From the NCBI RefSeq assembly GCF_009362785.1, contig NZ_WHNQ01000017.1:1-64000 (forward strand): 64,000 bases of DNA, written 5' to 3'. The DNA is from Paraburkholderia atlantica (GTDB lineage Bacteria; Pseudomonadota; Gammaproteobacteria; Burkholderiales; Burkholderiaceae). The notes beneath the pieces are model-generated. The model ran no database searches, was not told the origin of the DNA, and worked only from the letters and a program-made list of their open reading frames with translations. The translations under genes were made by a program, and so were the position numbers. Every line of letters starts with the position of its first letter. Position 1 is the stretch's first letter. Of this stretch, positions 27,163-36,718 are shown one piece after another.

Positions 27163-28023
27163 CTAGGTGTTCGCCACCAGCAATTCTTCCGCATTGTCCG
27201 GCGGGCGCAGCCCATCCTTGCGAGCCGCGAAGTAGCGCTGCGTCAGATCGGCCGCGGACACATGCCGCGCGTCGTCAAAGCCCGCTTCACGCGCCATCGC
27301 GATCATCTGCTGCGGCATGAAGAAGCTGATGAACGGTGTCCCGCTCGCACGCGCGCCCCTCTCCGCCATTTCGAGTCCGGGGCGCACGTCCGGGTCCGCC
27401 ATCTCCAGCGGCAACAGGAACGTCATCGCGAACGTCGAGCCGCGCGCGAGCCCGGCCACTTCGCGCAGCGTCGCCGCATTCGCCTCCCTGGTCAAATACA
27501 TGCTGACGCCGGTCGACACGACGACGGCGGGCCTGCTTTCGTCGAAGCCTTCGGCGACGAGACGCTGCCGCCAGCTGTCGCCCGCTTCGAAGTCGACCGG
27601 CACGAAACGCAGCCAGTCCGGCAGGCCGTAACCCAGCTCGCTGAGCCGCTGACGCTTCCACGTTTGCGGTCCCGGCGGATCGACCTCGAACACGGTGAGC
27701 CGCGACGCGATATCGGGCCGGCGTTGCGCGAAGCTATCGAGACCGGCGCCCAGGATCACGTATTGATCCACACCGCGCCCGGCCTGCTCGACGACCAGAT
27801 CCTCGATAAAACGTGCGCGCGCGACGATCGACGCGCGAAACGGCCGCGTGAACCTCGGGTCCATGTCGCCGCGGCTGTGCCAGTTTTCGGCGGGCGCCAG
27901 CAACTGCAAGCCGACTTCGTCTTCGAGCACGTGCGGCGGCGCGTCGGCTTGCACGTGCAGCGCACGCCATAGTGCGACGCGCGCCGCGGTGCTGTCGGGT
28001 GCGATGTGTGGTTGATTGCTCAT
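27163..28023 (-). CDS. SAM-dependent methyltransferase (TIGR00027/LCMT-like)
   Basis: About 286 residues of the leucine carboxyl methyltransferase-like family common in actinobacteria and Burkholderiales. The SAM-binding region is QYVILGAGLDSFAQRRP, preceded by ARARFIEDLVVEQAGRGVDQ; TVFEVDPPGPQTWKRQRL is the acidic loop. The substrate is unknown. It follows gltS by 15 bases and should be co-transcribed with it, although a functional link is not apparent. Confidence 0.85.
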   Translation of the reverse strand: MSNQPHIAPDSTAARVALWRALHVQADAPPHVLEDEVGLQLLAPAENWHSRGDMDPRFTRPFRASIVARARFIEDLVVEQAGRGVDQYVILGAGLDSFAQRRPDIASRLTVFEVDPPGPQTWKRQRLSELGYGLPDWLRFVPVDFEAGDSWRQRLVAEGFDESRPAVVVSTGVSMYLTREANAATLREVAGLARGSTFAMTFLLPLEMADPDVRPGLEMAERGARASGTPFISFFMPQQMIAMAREAGFDDARHVSAADLTQRYFAARKDGLRPPDNAEELLVANT

Positions 28024-28038
28024 GGTATTTGCGCGGGC

Positions 28039-29241
28039 TCAATGGAAAAACGGCAGCGTGAGAAACAGTTTGATCACGATCGCGTTGACGATGTCCATGA
28101 AAAACGCGCCCGTCATCGGCACGATCAGGAACGCGATATGGGAATGGCCGAAGCGGTTCGTGATCGCCTGCATGTTCGCGATCGCGGTCGGCGTGGCGCC
28201 AAGTCCGAGCCCGCATTGCGCCGCGCACAACACGACCGCGTCGTAGTTGCGGCCCATCGCGGGGAACGTGATGAAGATCGCGTAGAGCGCCATCAGCAGC
28301 GTCTGCGCCGCGAGGATCGAGATGATCGGCAATGCGAGCGCGGCAAGCTCCCATAGATCGAGCCGCATCAGCGCCATCGCGAGAAATAGCGCGAGCGCGA
28401 CGTTGCCGACCAGCGCGACCGCGTGCTGGTCGATCCGCACGCGCGCGAGCGCCAGCACGTTGTTCAGGATCACGCCGATGAACAGCGTGCAGACGAACGT
28501 CGGCAATTCGAACACGGTGTTCGCGATCCAGTCGGCAAACACTTCGCCGCCCGCGAGGCAGATCGAGATCAGCGCGAGCGTCGTGATGATCGCGGCGGGC
28601 GTGGTGGCCTGCTCCGCCTTCGGCTCTTCGAAGACCAGCGTTTCGTCCGCTAGCTGCTGGACGCGCAGCAATTCGTCGGCGCTGATCCGCCGCATCAGCA
28701 GCCGTGCGACCGGACCGCCGAGCACGCCGCCCATCACGAGTCCAAACGTCGCACAGCCGATCGCGATTTCTGTCGCCGACTCCAGCCCGTGACGTTCGGT
28801 GAAGACCTGGCTCCACGCGGCGCCGGTGCCGTGCCCGCCCGACATCGTGACCGAGCCGCCAAGAATGCCGAGCAGCGGATCGACGCCGAGCGCGAACGCG
28901 AGCAGGATGCCGATCACGTTCTGCAGGATCAGCAGCCCACTGACCAGCGTGAGAAAGCGGATCAACACCGGCCCGCCCGCCTTCAGATTCGACAGGTGCG
29001 CATTCAGCCCGATCGTCGAAAAGAACGCGAGCATCAGCGGCGCCTGCAGCGTCGAATCGAACCTGACTTGCACCTGGGTGGTGATGCGTGTGATCAGCAC
29101 GCAGATCGCGACGATGAGCCCGCCTGCCACCGGCGCCGGAATCGAATAGGTCCGTAGCACGCCGATCCATTGCACGAGCTTTTCGCCGAGCAGCAGCACG
29201 AGCGACGTCGCGACCAGCGTGGCATATACGCCGACAGTCAT
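28039..29241 (-). CDS. gltS: Sodium/glutamate symporter
   Basis: Inner-membrane Na+-coupled glutamate importer of about 400 residues, the length of E. coli GltS (401). The repeated motif GGSVTMSGGHGTGAAWS and the second-half counterpart AQCGLGLGATPTAIANMQAIT are the re-entrant loops of the ESS family. About ten membrane segments are visible. The start is taken at MTVGVYATLVAT (29241), which has GGAGG six bases upstream; an in-frame upstream ATG has none. The downstream methyltransferase is 15 bases away. Confidence 0.9.
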   Translation of the reverse strand: MTVGVYATLVATSLVLLLGEKLVQWIGVLRTYSIPAPVAGGLIVAICVLITRITTQVQVRFDSTLQAPLMLAFFSTIGLNAHLSNLKAGGPVLIRFLTLVSGLLILQNVIGILLAFALGVDPLLGILGGSVTMSGGHGTGAAWSQVFTERHGLESATEIAIGCATFGLVMGGVLGGPVARLLMRRISADELLRVQQLADETLVFEEPKAEQATTPAAIITTLALISICLAGGEVFADWIANTVFELPTFVCTLFIGVILNNVLALARVRIDQHAVALVGNVALALFLAMALMRLDLWELAALALPIISILAAQTLLMALYAIFITFPAMGRNYDAVVLCAAQCGLGLGATPTAIANMQAITNRFGHSHIAFLIVPMTGAFFMDIVNAIVIKLFLTLPFFH

Positions 29242-29396
29242 CAATGGCCTCCGAGCGCGAACCTGCGACATCTTAGCCAATCCGCCCAGGCAAAGTATGA
29301 TTTTCCTTGACGCAATGCAATCGGCGCATGACGTCGCGCCACTGCCCGCGACGAAGTCTGCTACGCTGCGCGCTTCACCACCCTTGCACTGAAACG

Positions 29397-29786
29397 ATGG
29401 ATATCCCTTTCAACGATCGCGGCGTGTCGGTCACGCGCAACGCTCTTTCGGCCGCGGGTCAGGTCTTTCCGCTGCGCGATATCGTCGACGTGCAGGTCGT
29501 GACCGTGCAGAAGAACAAGGTCGTGCCGCTGGTGATCTCGGTGGCGGGGCTGATCGGCGCGATCGTCGGCGGTGTGCTGCATTCGGCTTCGGGACTCGTA
29601 TCCGGGGCGATGCTGGTCGTGGTCGGCTGGCTGACCTGGGTGACTCAGGACGTCACGCATCGGTTGATGGTCAAGACGGCCGAAGGCGAGCGCGAGGCGC
29701 TGATGAGCACGGATCGCGAGTTCGTCGAACGCGTCGGCGAGGCCGTGCATCGGGCGAAGGCCGCGGCGGCTGCGCCCAAGGTTTGA
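29397..29786 (+). CDS. DUF6232-like small membrane protein
   Basis: About 129 residues. An N-terminal soluble part (MDIPFNDRGVSVTRNALSAAG, a PH-like strand pattern) precedes two hydrophobic segments at about residues 42-60 and 64-85 and a C-terminal charged helix (EGEREALMSTDREFVERVGEAVHRA). This arrangement matches DUF6232-type proteins. The start at 29397 is preferred over an upstream ATG because the longer N-terminus is cysteine/arginine-rich noise. No function is known. Confidence 0.7.
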   Translation: MDIPFNDRGVSVTRNALSAAGQVFPLRDIVDVQVVTVQKNKVVPLVISVAGLIGAIVGGVLHSASGLVSGAMLVVVGWLTWVTQDVTHRLMVKTAEGEREALMSTDREFVERVGEAVHRAKAAAAAPKV

Positions 29787-29809
29787 CGCCGGCGCGACGA
29801 CCGGACATC

Positions 29810-29851
29810 AAAAAGCCGTGCGCGACCGCTCAGTTCCAGCCCCGCACGGCT
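29810..29851 (-). terminator. Intrinsic terminator of glgP
   Basis: A 9-base-pair stem (AGCCGTGCG at 29814-29822 with CGCACGGCT at 29843-29851) followed on the minus strand by five Ts. It lies just after the glgP stop codon and before the convergent small membrane protein gene. Confidence 0.8.
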
Positions 29852-29861
29852 GCTCTCCAGC

Positions 29862-32315
29862 TCAGTCCAGACTGAGCGGACTCACGCGCCAGATATTGCG
29901 CGCATACTCGCCGATCGTGCGATCCGACGAGAACTGCCCCATCCCCGCGACGTTCTCGATCGCGCTTTCGGCCCACGCGCGCCTGTTGACGAAACGCGCA
30001 TCCACGTCGTTCTGCGCCTTCGCGAACGCGTCGAAATCGGCAAGCACCATATAGTGATCGCCCCAATCGACCAGCGTGTGAAAGATATCCGAGAAGCGCA
30101 GCGGATCGTCCGGCGAGAAGAAGCCCGTGCGAATTTGATCGAGCGCGGTGCGTAACGCTTCGTTTTCCTCGTAAATCTGCCGCGGCCGATAGCCGCTTGC
30201 GCGCAGATCGTCCACCTCGTCGGCGCTGTGGCCGAAGATGAAGATGTTCTCTCGTCCGACCGCGTCGCAGATTTCGATGTTCGCGCCGTCCATCGTGCCG
30301 ATCGTCAATGCGCCATTGAGCGCGAGCTTCATATTGCCGGTACCCGACGCCTCGGTGCCGGCCATCGAGATCTGCTCGGACAGATCGGCCGCCGGAATGA
30401 TCAGCTCGGCGACGCTCACGCCGTAGTTCGGCACGAACACGACCTTCAGCCTGTTGCCGATCAGTGGATCGTGATTGACCTTCTCGCTGACGTCGCCGAT
30501 CAGCTTGATGATCGTCTTGGCCATCCGGTACGCGGACGCCGCCTTGCCCGCGAACAGCACGACGCGCGGCACCCAGTCGCGCTCCGGATTCGCGCGAATC
30601 TCGTTGTAGCGCACGATCACGTGCAGCACGTTCAGCAACTGGCGCTTGTATTCGTGAATGCGCTTGACCTGCAGATCGAACAGCGCGTTTGGATCGAAGT
30701 GCAGCTTGGTGTGCTGCGCGAGCCGGTGGACGAGCCGCAGCTTGGCCTGTCGTTTGGCCTCACGGAACGCGTCGACGAACTCGTCGTCCTTGCGCAGATT
30801 GCGCAACTGCTCGAGCTCGAACAGATTGCTGCGCCAATGCGTACCGATGCGCGCATCGATCAGCGACGACAGCGACGGACTCGCCTGCGCGAGCCAGCGG
30901 CGCGGCGTGATGCCGTTGGTCACGTTGGTGAAGCGGTCGGGATAGAGGCGCGCGAAGTCGGCGAAGATGTCGCGCGTCATCAGCTGCGAATGCAGCTTCG
31001 ACACGCCGTTCACCTTGTGGCTCGCGACGATCGCCAGATAGGCCATGCGCACGCGCCGCTGCCCGTATTCGTCGACGAGCGAAATACGGCGGATCATCTC
31101 GACGTCGTGGCCCGACTGTTCGCTGACGTGCTTCAGAAACTGCGCGTTGATTTCGAAGATGATCTCGAGATGGCGCGGCAGCAGCCGCGACAGCATTTCG
31201 ACATCCCATGTTTCGAGCGCCTCGGGCATCAGCGTGTGATTCGTGTACGAGAAGATCTGCGTCACGTGTTTCCACGCCTTGTCCCACGGCAGATTATGGA
31301 CGTCCACGAGCAGGCGCATCAGCTCGGGAATCGCGAGCACCGGGTGCGTGTCGTTCAGATGCACCGCGACCTTCTCCGAGAAGCGTCCGAACGTGCTGTG
31401 CGTGCGCTGATAGCGGCGGATCAGATCCTGCATCGTCGCCGATACGAAGAAGTACTCCTGGCGCAGCCGCAACTCGCGGCCGGCCGGCGTCGAGTCGTCC
31501 GGATAGAGCAGCCGTGACACGTTCTCCGACATGTTCTTGGTGTCGACCGCATTGCGGTAGTCACCGCGATTGAACGCGCCGAGGTCGAGTTCCTCGGTTG
31601 CGCGCGCGGACCACAGGCGCAGCGTGTTGGTCGCGTCGGTCGCGTAGCCGGGGATCACGGTGTCGTAGGCGGTCGCGTTCACGTGCTCGGTGTCGATCCA
31701 TTCGGTCTTGTCGCCGCGCTGCACGGTGCGGCCACCGAAGTGCACCATGTATTTGATTTCGGGCCGCGGAAATTCCCACGGATTGCCGGCGCGCAGCCAA
31801 TAGTCGGGGGCCTCGACCTGCTCGCCGTTGACGATTTCCTGACGGAACATGCCGTACTGGTAACGAATACCGTAGCCGAAGCCCGGAATGCCGAGCGTCG
31901 CCATCGAGTCGAGAAAGCACGCGGCGAGCCGGCCGAGGCCGCCGTTGCCGAGCGCGGCGTCGGGTTCGATATCGATCAGCGCGTCCATGTCGACGCCGAG
32001 GCTCGCGAGCGCCTCCTTCATCTGATCGTGAATGCCGAGCGCGAGCAGCGCGTTGGTAAACGTCCTGCCGATCAGAAACTCCATCGACAGGTAGTAGACC
32101 CGCTTCACGTCCTGCTCGTATTGCAGGCGCGTGGTCTTCATCCAGCGCGCGACGAGCCGGTCGCGCACGGCCAGCGCGGCCGCGTGCAGCCAGTCGTGCG
32201 GGTGAGCGGTGATGGCGTCCTTGCCGACGCCGTACATCATGCGATTCGAAATTGAGCGCCGTAGCGCGTCGACGGTACTGTGGAGCTGGTCGAATTCCAG
32301 ATCGACGGTCGTCAT
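29862..32315 (-). CDS. glgP: Glycogen/starch/alpha-glucan phosphorylase
   Basis: About 817 residues, the normal length of bacterial glycogen phosphorylase. It releases glucose-1-phosphate from alpha-1,4-glucans using pyridoxal phosphate. The PLP-lysine signature EASGTGNMKLALNGA is near residue 660, and PDAALGNGGLGRLAACFLDS and VNHDPLIG are conserved. The start at MTTVDLEF has GGAGG 5 bases upstream. No other glg gene is in the window. A terminator follows. Confidence 0.95.
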   Translation of the reverse strand: MTTVDLEFDQLHSTVDALRRSISNRMMYGVGKDAITAHPHDWLHAAALAVRDRLVARWMKTTRLQYEQDVKRVYYLSMEFLIGRTFTNALLALGIHDQMKEALASLGVDMDALIDIEPDAALGNGGLGRLAACFLDSMATLGIPGFGYGIRYQYGMFRQEIVNGEQVEAPDYWLRAGNPWEFPRPEIKYMVHFGGRTVQRGDKTEWIDTEHVNATAYDTVIPGYATDATNTLRLWSARATEELDLGAFNRGDYRNAVDTKNMSENVSRLLYPDDSTPAGRELRLRQEYFFVSATMQDLIRRYQRTHSTFGRFSEKVAVHLNDTHPVLAIPELMRLLVDVHNLPWDKAWKHVTQIFSYTNHTLMPEALETWDVEMLSRLLPRHLEIIFEINAQFLKHVSEQSGHDVEMIRRISLVDEYGQRRVRMAYLAIVASHKVNGVSKLHSQLMTRDIFADFARLYPDRFTNVTNGITPRRWLAQASPSLSSLIDARIGTHWRSNLFELEQLRNLRKDDEFVDAFREAKRQAKLRLVHRLAQHTKLHFDPNALFDLQVKRIHEYKRQLLNVLHVIVRYNEIRANPERDWVPRVVLFAGKAASAYRMAKTIIKLIGDVSEKVNHDPLIGNRLKVVFVPNYGVSVAELIIPAADLSEQISMAGTEASGTGNMKLALNGALTIGTMDGANIEICDAVGRENIFIFGHSADEVDDLRASGYRPRQIYEENEALRTALDQIRTGFFSPDDPLRFSDIFHTLVDWGDHYMVLADFDAFAKAQNDVDARFVNRRAWAESAIENVAGMGQFSSDRTIGEYARNIWRVSPLSLD

Positions 32316-32938
32316 CGAAGCCTCCGGGAAGTTCGACATGGCAGACGCGAACCGCACGGGAGACGGACGGGAGGCGCGTGCCTGTCGGAACGGTTTAAAA
32401 AAACAGAGTAGGACATTTTGCGGATCGCGCACATCGCTGCGCGAGCGGACGGTGACGCATATGCCATGCCCGCCGGACTCGCCAGTTGCCGCGCGATGGC
32501 GCGCGGCGGGCGCCCGGATGCGGTGCAAAACCGCGTGGCAGCGGCACTCTTTATGTCCATCGGCGGGCGTGATTCGTTCGACGAAAGCGGGTTGGGGAAC
32601 GCACATCGATTATTTTTTCGATGCATGACGGGGGAATGAAGCCGCGCATTCCCTAATTGTGTGATCCCATCGGGCCGCCCGCCCTGCGGAGCGGTTTGCG
32701 CGTAAGCGTGTCGCATTCGACGCGACGCGCCGGGCCGATTTGGAGACGGGGGCGGAGTTGACGGTTAGTTGCGTCCGCCTGCCCGCCTCCATGCACGATC
32801 GTGCCATCTCTGCAACAATCGCGACGTTGCGCCGCACAAGCCGCCACGCTCATCCGCGGTGGTCCGGACAGCGCGCCACTCCATCCATAACGAAACCGCC
32901 GTGCGCGCGTCGCCTTTCCGGAAGCGGCCGACGCCGGC
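32316..32938. other. 623-base intergenic region between glgP and a DHA2 transporter
   Basis: I find no convincing gene here. Short open frames on both strands have no recognisable protein and no good ribosome-binding site. Visible details are an A7 tract at about 32397 next to the glgP leader and a small palindrome, CATCGA/TCGATG with a T-rich loop, at 32604-32623. Both flanking genes are divergent, so both promoters must lie here. Confidence 0.5.
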
Positions 32939-34396
32939 ATGCCCAACCCGACGAGCCACGCCTTGTCCGATAAGCTCAGCCCTACCGTCGGCGTGTCCGC
33001 GCCGACTCTCCCCGCCGACGGCCCGATGTCGGCCGCCAATCGCCGCGCAATGGCCGCGATCATGCTCGCCGTCGCGCTCGCCACGCTCGATACCGCGATC
33101 GCCAACACCGCACTGCCCGCGATCGCCGGCGACCTGCACGCGGCGCCGGCCGCGTCGGTCTGGATCATCAACGCGTACCAGCTCGCGATGGTCGCGACGC
33201 TGCTGCCGCTCGCCGCGCTCGGCGATATCGTCGGGCATCGGCGCATCTATATCGGCGGCATTGCGCTGTTCACGCTGAGTTCGCTCGGCTGCGCGCTGGC
33301 GCCGACGCTGCCGCTGCTCACCGCCGCGCGCATCGTGCAGGGTTTGGGCGCCAGCGCGATCATGAGCGTCAACACCGCGCTGATCCGCTATCTGTACCCG
33401 CCGCATCGGCTCGGTCGAGGGCTCGGCACCAATGCGCTGATCGTCGGCGTATCGTTCGCGGTCGGGCCCACGGTGGCGTCGCTGATTCTGTCGGTCGCGA
33501 CGTGGCCGTGGCTGTTCGCGGTCAACGTGCCGCTCGGCGTACTCGCGCTGAGCTTCGCGATGCCGGCGCTGCCGCATACCGCGCAGGGCCGGCATCAGTT
33601 CGATCCGGTGGCGGCGCTGCTCAACGTGGTCACGTTCGCCGCGCTGATCTTCGCGCTCGGCGAGGCTGCGCAACGCGTCTCGACGCAGATCGTGCTCAGC
33701 GCCACGGCGATCGCGGTCGTGTTCGGGCTGCTGCTGATCCGCCGCGAAGCGGGCCACCCCGCGCCGATGCTGCCCGTCGATCTGTTCAAGCGGCCGGTAT
33801 TCGCGCTGTCGGCGGTGACGGCCGTCTGCTCGTTCGCCGCGCAGGGCCTCGCGTTCGTGTCGCTGCCGTTCTATTTCGAGGACGTGCTGCTGCGCAGCCA
33901 GGTCGAAACCGGCTTCCTGATGACGCCGTGGCCTGTCGTGGTCGCGCTTGCCGCGCCGCTCGCGGGCGGTCTGTCGGACCGCTACCCGCCGGGGCTGCTC
34001 GGCGCGATCGGGCTCGCGGTGCTGTCGGCGGGGATGGCCTCGCTGGCGATGCTGCCCGCCCATCCGCACGTGCTCGACATCGGCATCCGCATGGCGATTT
34101 GCGGCGCGGGCTTCGGCTTTTTCCAATCGCCGAACCTGAAGGCGCTGATGGCGAGCGCGCCGCCGGAGCGCAGCGGCGGCGCGAGCGGCATCGTCGCGAC
34201 CGCGCGGCTGCTCGGCCAGGCGACCGGCGCGGCGCTGGTCGCGCTGTGCTTCGGCATCGCCGGCCGCCAGCATGGACCGACGCTCGCGCTCGGCCTCGGC
34301 GCTTTCTTCGCCGGCGCGGCGAGCCTTGCGAGCGGCTTGCGGCTGCTCGCGCCGTCGCATCGCGCAGGCGTGCAGGCGAAGGCGGCGGACAAGTGA
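32939..34396 (+). CDS. DHA2-family drug efflux MFS transporter (14 TMS)
   Basis: About 485 residues with about 14 membrane segments, EmrB/QacA type. TLDTAIANTALPAIAGDL in TM1 carries the acidic residue of the DHA2 motif D1; ALGDIVGHRRIYIGGIALF is motif A and ARIVQGLGASAIMSVNTALI is motif C-like. It is predicted to export drugs or toxic compounds with proton exchange. No membrane-fusion protein or regulator gene is adjacent. Confidence 0.87.
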   Translation: MPNPTSHALSDKLSPTVGVSAPTLPADGPMSAANRRAMAAIMLAVALATLDTAIANTALPAIAGDLHAAPAASVWIINAYQLAMVATLLPLAALGDIVGHRRIYIGGIALFTLSSLGCALAPTLPLLTAARIVQGLGASAIMSVNTALIRYLYPPHRLGRGLGTNALIVGVSFAVGPTVASLILSVATWPWLFAVNVPLGVLALSFAMPALPHTAQGRHQFDPVAALLNVVTFAALIFALGEAAQRVSTQIVLSATAIAVVFGLLLIRREAGHPAPMLPVDLFKRPVFALSAVTAVCSFAAQGLAFVSLPFYFEDVLLRSQVETGFLMTPWPVVVALAAPLAGGLSDRYPPGLLGAIGLAVLSAGMASLAMLPAHPHVLDIGIRMAICGAGFGFFQSPNLKALMASAPPERSGGASGIVATARLLGQATGAALVALCFGIAGRQHGPTLALGLGAFFAGAASLASGLRLLAPSHRAGVQAKAADK

Positions 34397-34484
34397 GAGG
34401 TGCGCCGGACGGCGCGTGAGACGGGGATAAAGCCTGAATGAAACGCGGCTCGAACGAGCGCGCATCACAGTTGGAACCAATACG

Positions 34485-34518
34485 GAAAGACGAGGCGGCA
34501 ACCACGCGAGCCGCCTCG
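34485..34518 (-). terminator. Probable terminator of ltaE
   Basis: An 8-base-pair stem (CGAGGCGG at 34491-34498 with CCGCCTCG at 34511-34518) followed on the minus strand by TCTTTCC. It lies 21 bases beyond the ltaE stop codon. The T-run is interrupted. Confidence 0.5.
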
Positions 34519-34539
34519 CTCACGACCAGTGCGGCGCGG

Positions 34540-35547
34540 TCAACGTGCCGCGAAGTAGTCCTTCACCGCGCCAATGAACGTGTCGATATCGTCGCGCGAC
34601 ACGTCCTTATGCGTGACGAAGCGCGACGCATACAGCATCTGCGTGAGGATGCCGCGCTCCTTGAGCCACGCCTCGAGTGGCGCGCAATGCTGCTGCGGAA
34701 ACTGCGCGAACACCATGTTCGTCGCGACCGACTGCACCTTCACCTGCTCGATCGTCTCTAGCCCCGCCGCCAGATGCGCGGCGTTCGCGTGGTCGTCGGC
34801 AAGACGCTCGACGTTGTGATCGAGCGCGTACAGGCAGGCCGCCGCGAGCACGCCAGCCTGGCGCATGCCGCCGCCGAGCACCTTGCGCCAGCGATGCGCG
34901 ACATCGATCAGCGCGCGGCTGCCGACCAGCACCGAGCCGACCGGCGCGCCCAGTCCCTTCGAAAAACAGATCGACACCGAATCGAACGGCTCGGTGAGCG
35001 CCGCGACCGGCTTACCCGACGCGACCGCCGCGTTGAATACGCGCGCACCGTCGAGGTGGGTCGCGAGGCCGCGCTCGCGCGCGAGCTGCGTCGCGTCGGC
35101 GACGTACTGAGCCGGCAGCACTCTGCCGCCGATCGTGTTTTCCAGCGCGAGCAGCCGCGTGCGCGCGAAGTGATCGTCGATCGGCTTGATCGCGGCGGCG
35201 ATCTTGTCGAGCGGGATCGAGCCGTCGGCGGCGTTTTCGAGCGGTTGCGGCTGGATGCTGCCGAGCACGGCCGCGCCTCCGCCCTCGTATTTGTAGGTGT
35301 GCGCGAGCTGGCCGACGATGTATTCGTCGCCGCGCGCGCAGTGCGCCATCAATGCGGCGAGGTTGCTTTGCGTGCCGCTCGGGAAGAACAGCCCCGCTTC
35401 CTTGCCGGTGCGCTCGGCCAGCGTGGCCTGCAGACGCAGCACGGTGGGGTCGTCGCCCCAGACGTCGTCGCCGACTTCGGCTGCCGACATCGCCGCGAGC
35501 ATCGGCGGAGTCGGACGGGTAACGGTATCGCTGCGCAAATCGATCAT
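34540..35547 (-). CDS. ltaE: Low-specificity L-threonine aldolase
   Basis: PLP enzyme of about 335 residues (E. coli LtaE has 333) that cleaves threonine and allo-threonine to glycine and acetaldehyde. MIDLRSDTVTRPTPPMLAAM, GDDVWGDDPTV and the lysine motif CFSKGLGAPVGSVLVG are diagnostic. The start is taken at MIDLRSD, with AGGGA about 6 bases upstream; an ATG 7 codons earlier is possible. It is monocistronic, with a likely terminator. Confidence 0.92.
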   Translation of the reverse strand: MIDLRSDTVTRPTPPMLAAMSAAEVGDDVWGDDPTVLRLQATLAERTGKEAGLFFPSGTQSNLAALMAHCARGDEYIVGQLAHTYKYEGGGAAVLGSIQPQPLENAADGSIPLDKIAAAIKPIDDHFARTRLLALENTIGGRVLPAQYVADATQLARERGLATHLDGARVFNAAVASGKPVAALTEPFDSVSICFSKGLGAPVGSVLVGSRALIDVAHRWRKVLGGGMRQAGVLAAACLYALDHNVERLADDHANAAHLAAGLETIEQVKVQSVATNMVFAQFPQQHCAPLEAWLKERGILTQMLYASRFVTHKDVSRDDIDTFIGAVKDYFAAR

Positions 35548-35667
35548 TGTGTGTCCCTGTGCGTCCATGGATGACAACCTACGGCAGCCGGCCGCGCGTG
35601 CATTCCAGGAGGAACGCGTACGCGCCGGCAAACGAGCCATACAGTGTATTCAATTCAGGCGACGCTG

Positions 35668-35699
35668 AAAATCGGCGCGTCCCCGCAAGGCGCGCCGAT
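35668..35699 (-). terminator. Intrinsic terminator of the NlpD-like gene
   Basis: A 9-base-pair stem (ATCGGCGCG at 35671-35679 with CGCGCCGAT at 35691-35699) followed on the minus strand by TTTTC. It lies about 50 bases past the NlpD-like stop codon. Confidence 0.65.
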
Positions 35700-35750
35700 C
35701 CGGCTGCGAGGAGTCAACAGACGCTAAATCAGTAGACGCGACGGGGACGC

Positions 35751-36554
35751 TCAGCCGCCAGGCTTCGGCAGCCACTGGAGCGGATCGACCGGCTGGCCGT
35801 TCTGGCGCACTTCGAACTGGATCGACGCGGCACCGCGGCTATCGACCCCGACCTCGCCGATCGTCTGCCCTTGCGCGACCGCGTCGCCTTCCTTGACGAG
35901 CAACTGGCTGTTCTGGCCGTACGCAGTGATCAGCGAGTCGTTGTGCTTGATGATGATGAGCGGGCCGTAGGCTTCGATGCCGGTGCCCGCGTAGACCACG
36001 CGGCCGGTCGCCGCGGCCTTGACCGGATCGCCGGGTTGCCCGCCGATCACGATGCCGTTGGATTTGCCCGGCGCGAACGCACGCAGGATCGGCCCGTGCA
36101 ACGGCCATTGCAGCACGCCCTGCTGCGGCCCGGCCGCCGGGGCCGGCGCACCGGGCACCGCGCCCGGCGGCACGTTCGCCGTCGCGCCCGGCGCGACCGG
36201 CGCACCCGGCGCCACCGCAGCCGGCGGTGTGACTACGCTGCCCGAGGGCATCGGCGGGGAAACGCGCAGCACCTGGCCTGGCGCGACCGCAGCGTTGACC
36301 GGCAAGCCGTTCCAGGCCGCGATTTCCTGTGGCTTGCGTCCATAAGCCGAAGCGATGCCGGCCAGCGTGTCGCCCGGATTGACGCGATAGAAGCCAGCGG
36401 GCACCGGGACGTTCGCGAGGCTGGTCGTGGCCGACGGCGCGTTGTTGTAGAACGGCGTGCTTTCCCACGGCATCGTCGTGCAGCCGGCGATCGCCGCGCC
36501 GAGCGCCACCGCCATCAGCAGGCGGATCGTCGTCGGTTGCCCTTGTTGTGTCAT
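35751..36554 (-). CDS. NlpD-like LysM/M23 lipoprotein with degenerate peptidase site
   Basis: About 267 residues. The signal peptide ends in lipobox IAGC (C25), then comes a LysM domain (residues about 55-100: YRVNPGDTLAGIASAYGRKPQEIAAWNGL), a proline/alanine/glycine-rich linker, and a C-terminal M23/LytM domain (about 150-265). The LytM zinc ligands appear lost: the usual HxH near the end is IQFEVR, and the first-histidine/aspartate segment reads NGIVIGGQPG. E. coli NlpD and EnvC are degenerate in the same way and activate amidases at the septum, so an amidase-activator role is likely. AGGA precedes the ATG. Confidence 0.88.
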   Translation of the reverse strand: MTQQGQPTTIRLLMAVALGAAIAGCTTMPWESTPFYNNAPSATTSLANVPVPAGFYRVNPGDTLAGIASAYGRKPQEIAAWNGLPVNAAVAPGQVLRVSPPMPSGSVVTPPAAVAPGAPVAPGATANVPPGAVPGAPAPAAGPQQGVLQWPLHGPILRAFAPGKSNGIVIGGQPGDPVKAAATGRVVYAGTGIEAYGPLIIIKHNDSLITAYGQNSQLLVKEGDAVAQGQTIGEVGVDSRGAASIQFEVRQNGQPVDPLQWLPKPGG

Positions 36555-36718
36555 CTGATTTTCCTCGACGTGTGTCCCATTCCGATTCAATCGACGCCAT
36601 AGCAATTGCCGTGCCGCCACGCTTGCGCAAGGTCGCGGCAGTCTGCTGCCGCCTGGACATTATGCGCGACCGCCAGACGCACGCCGCGCTGGCGCGCGCC
36701 GTCAAACTGCCGTGTTGT

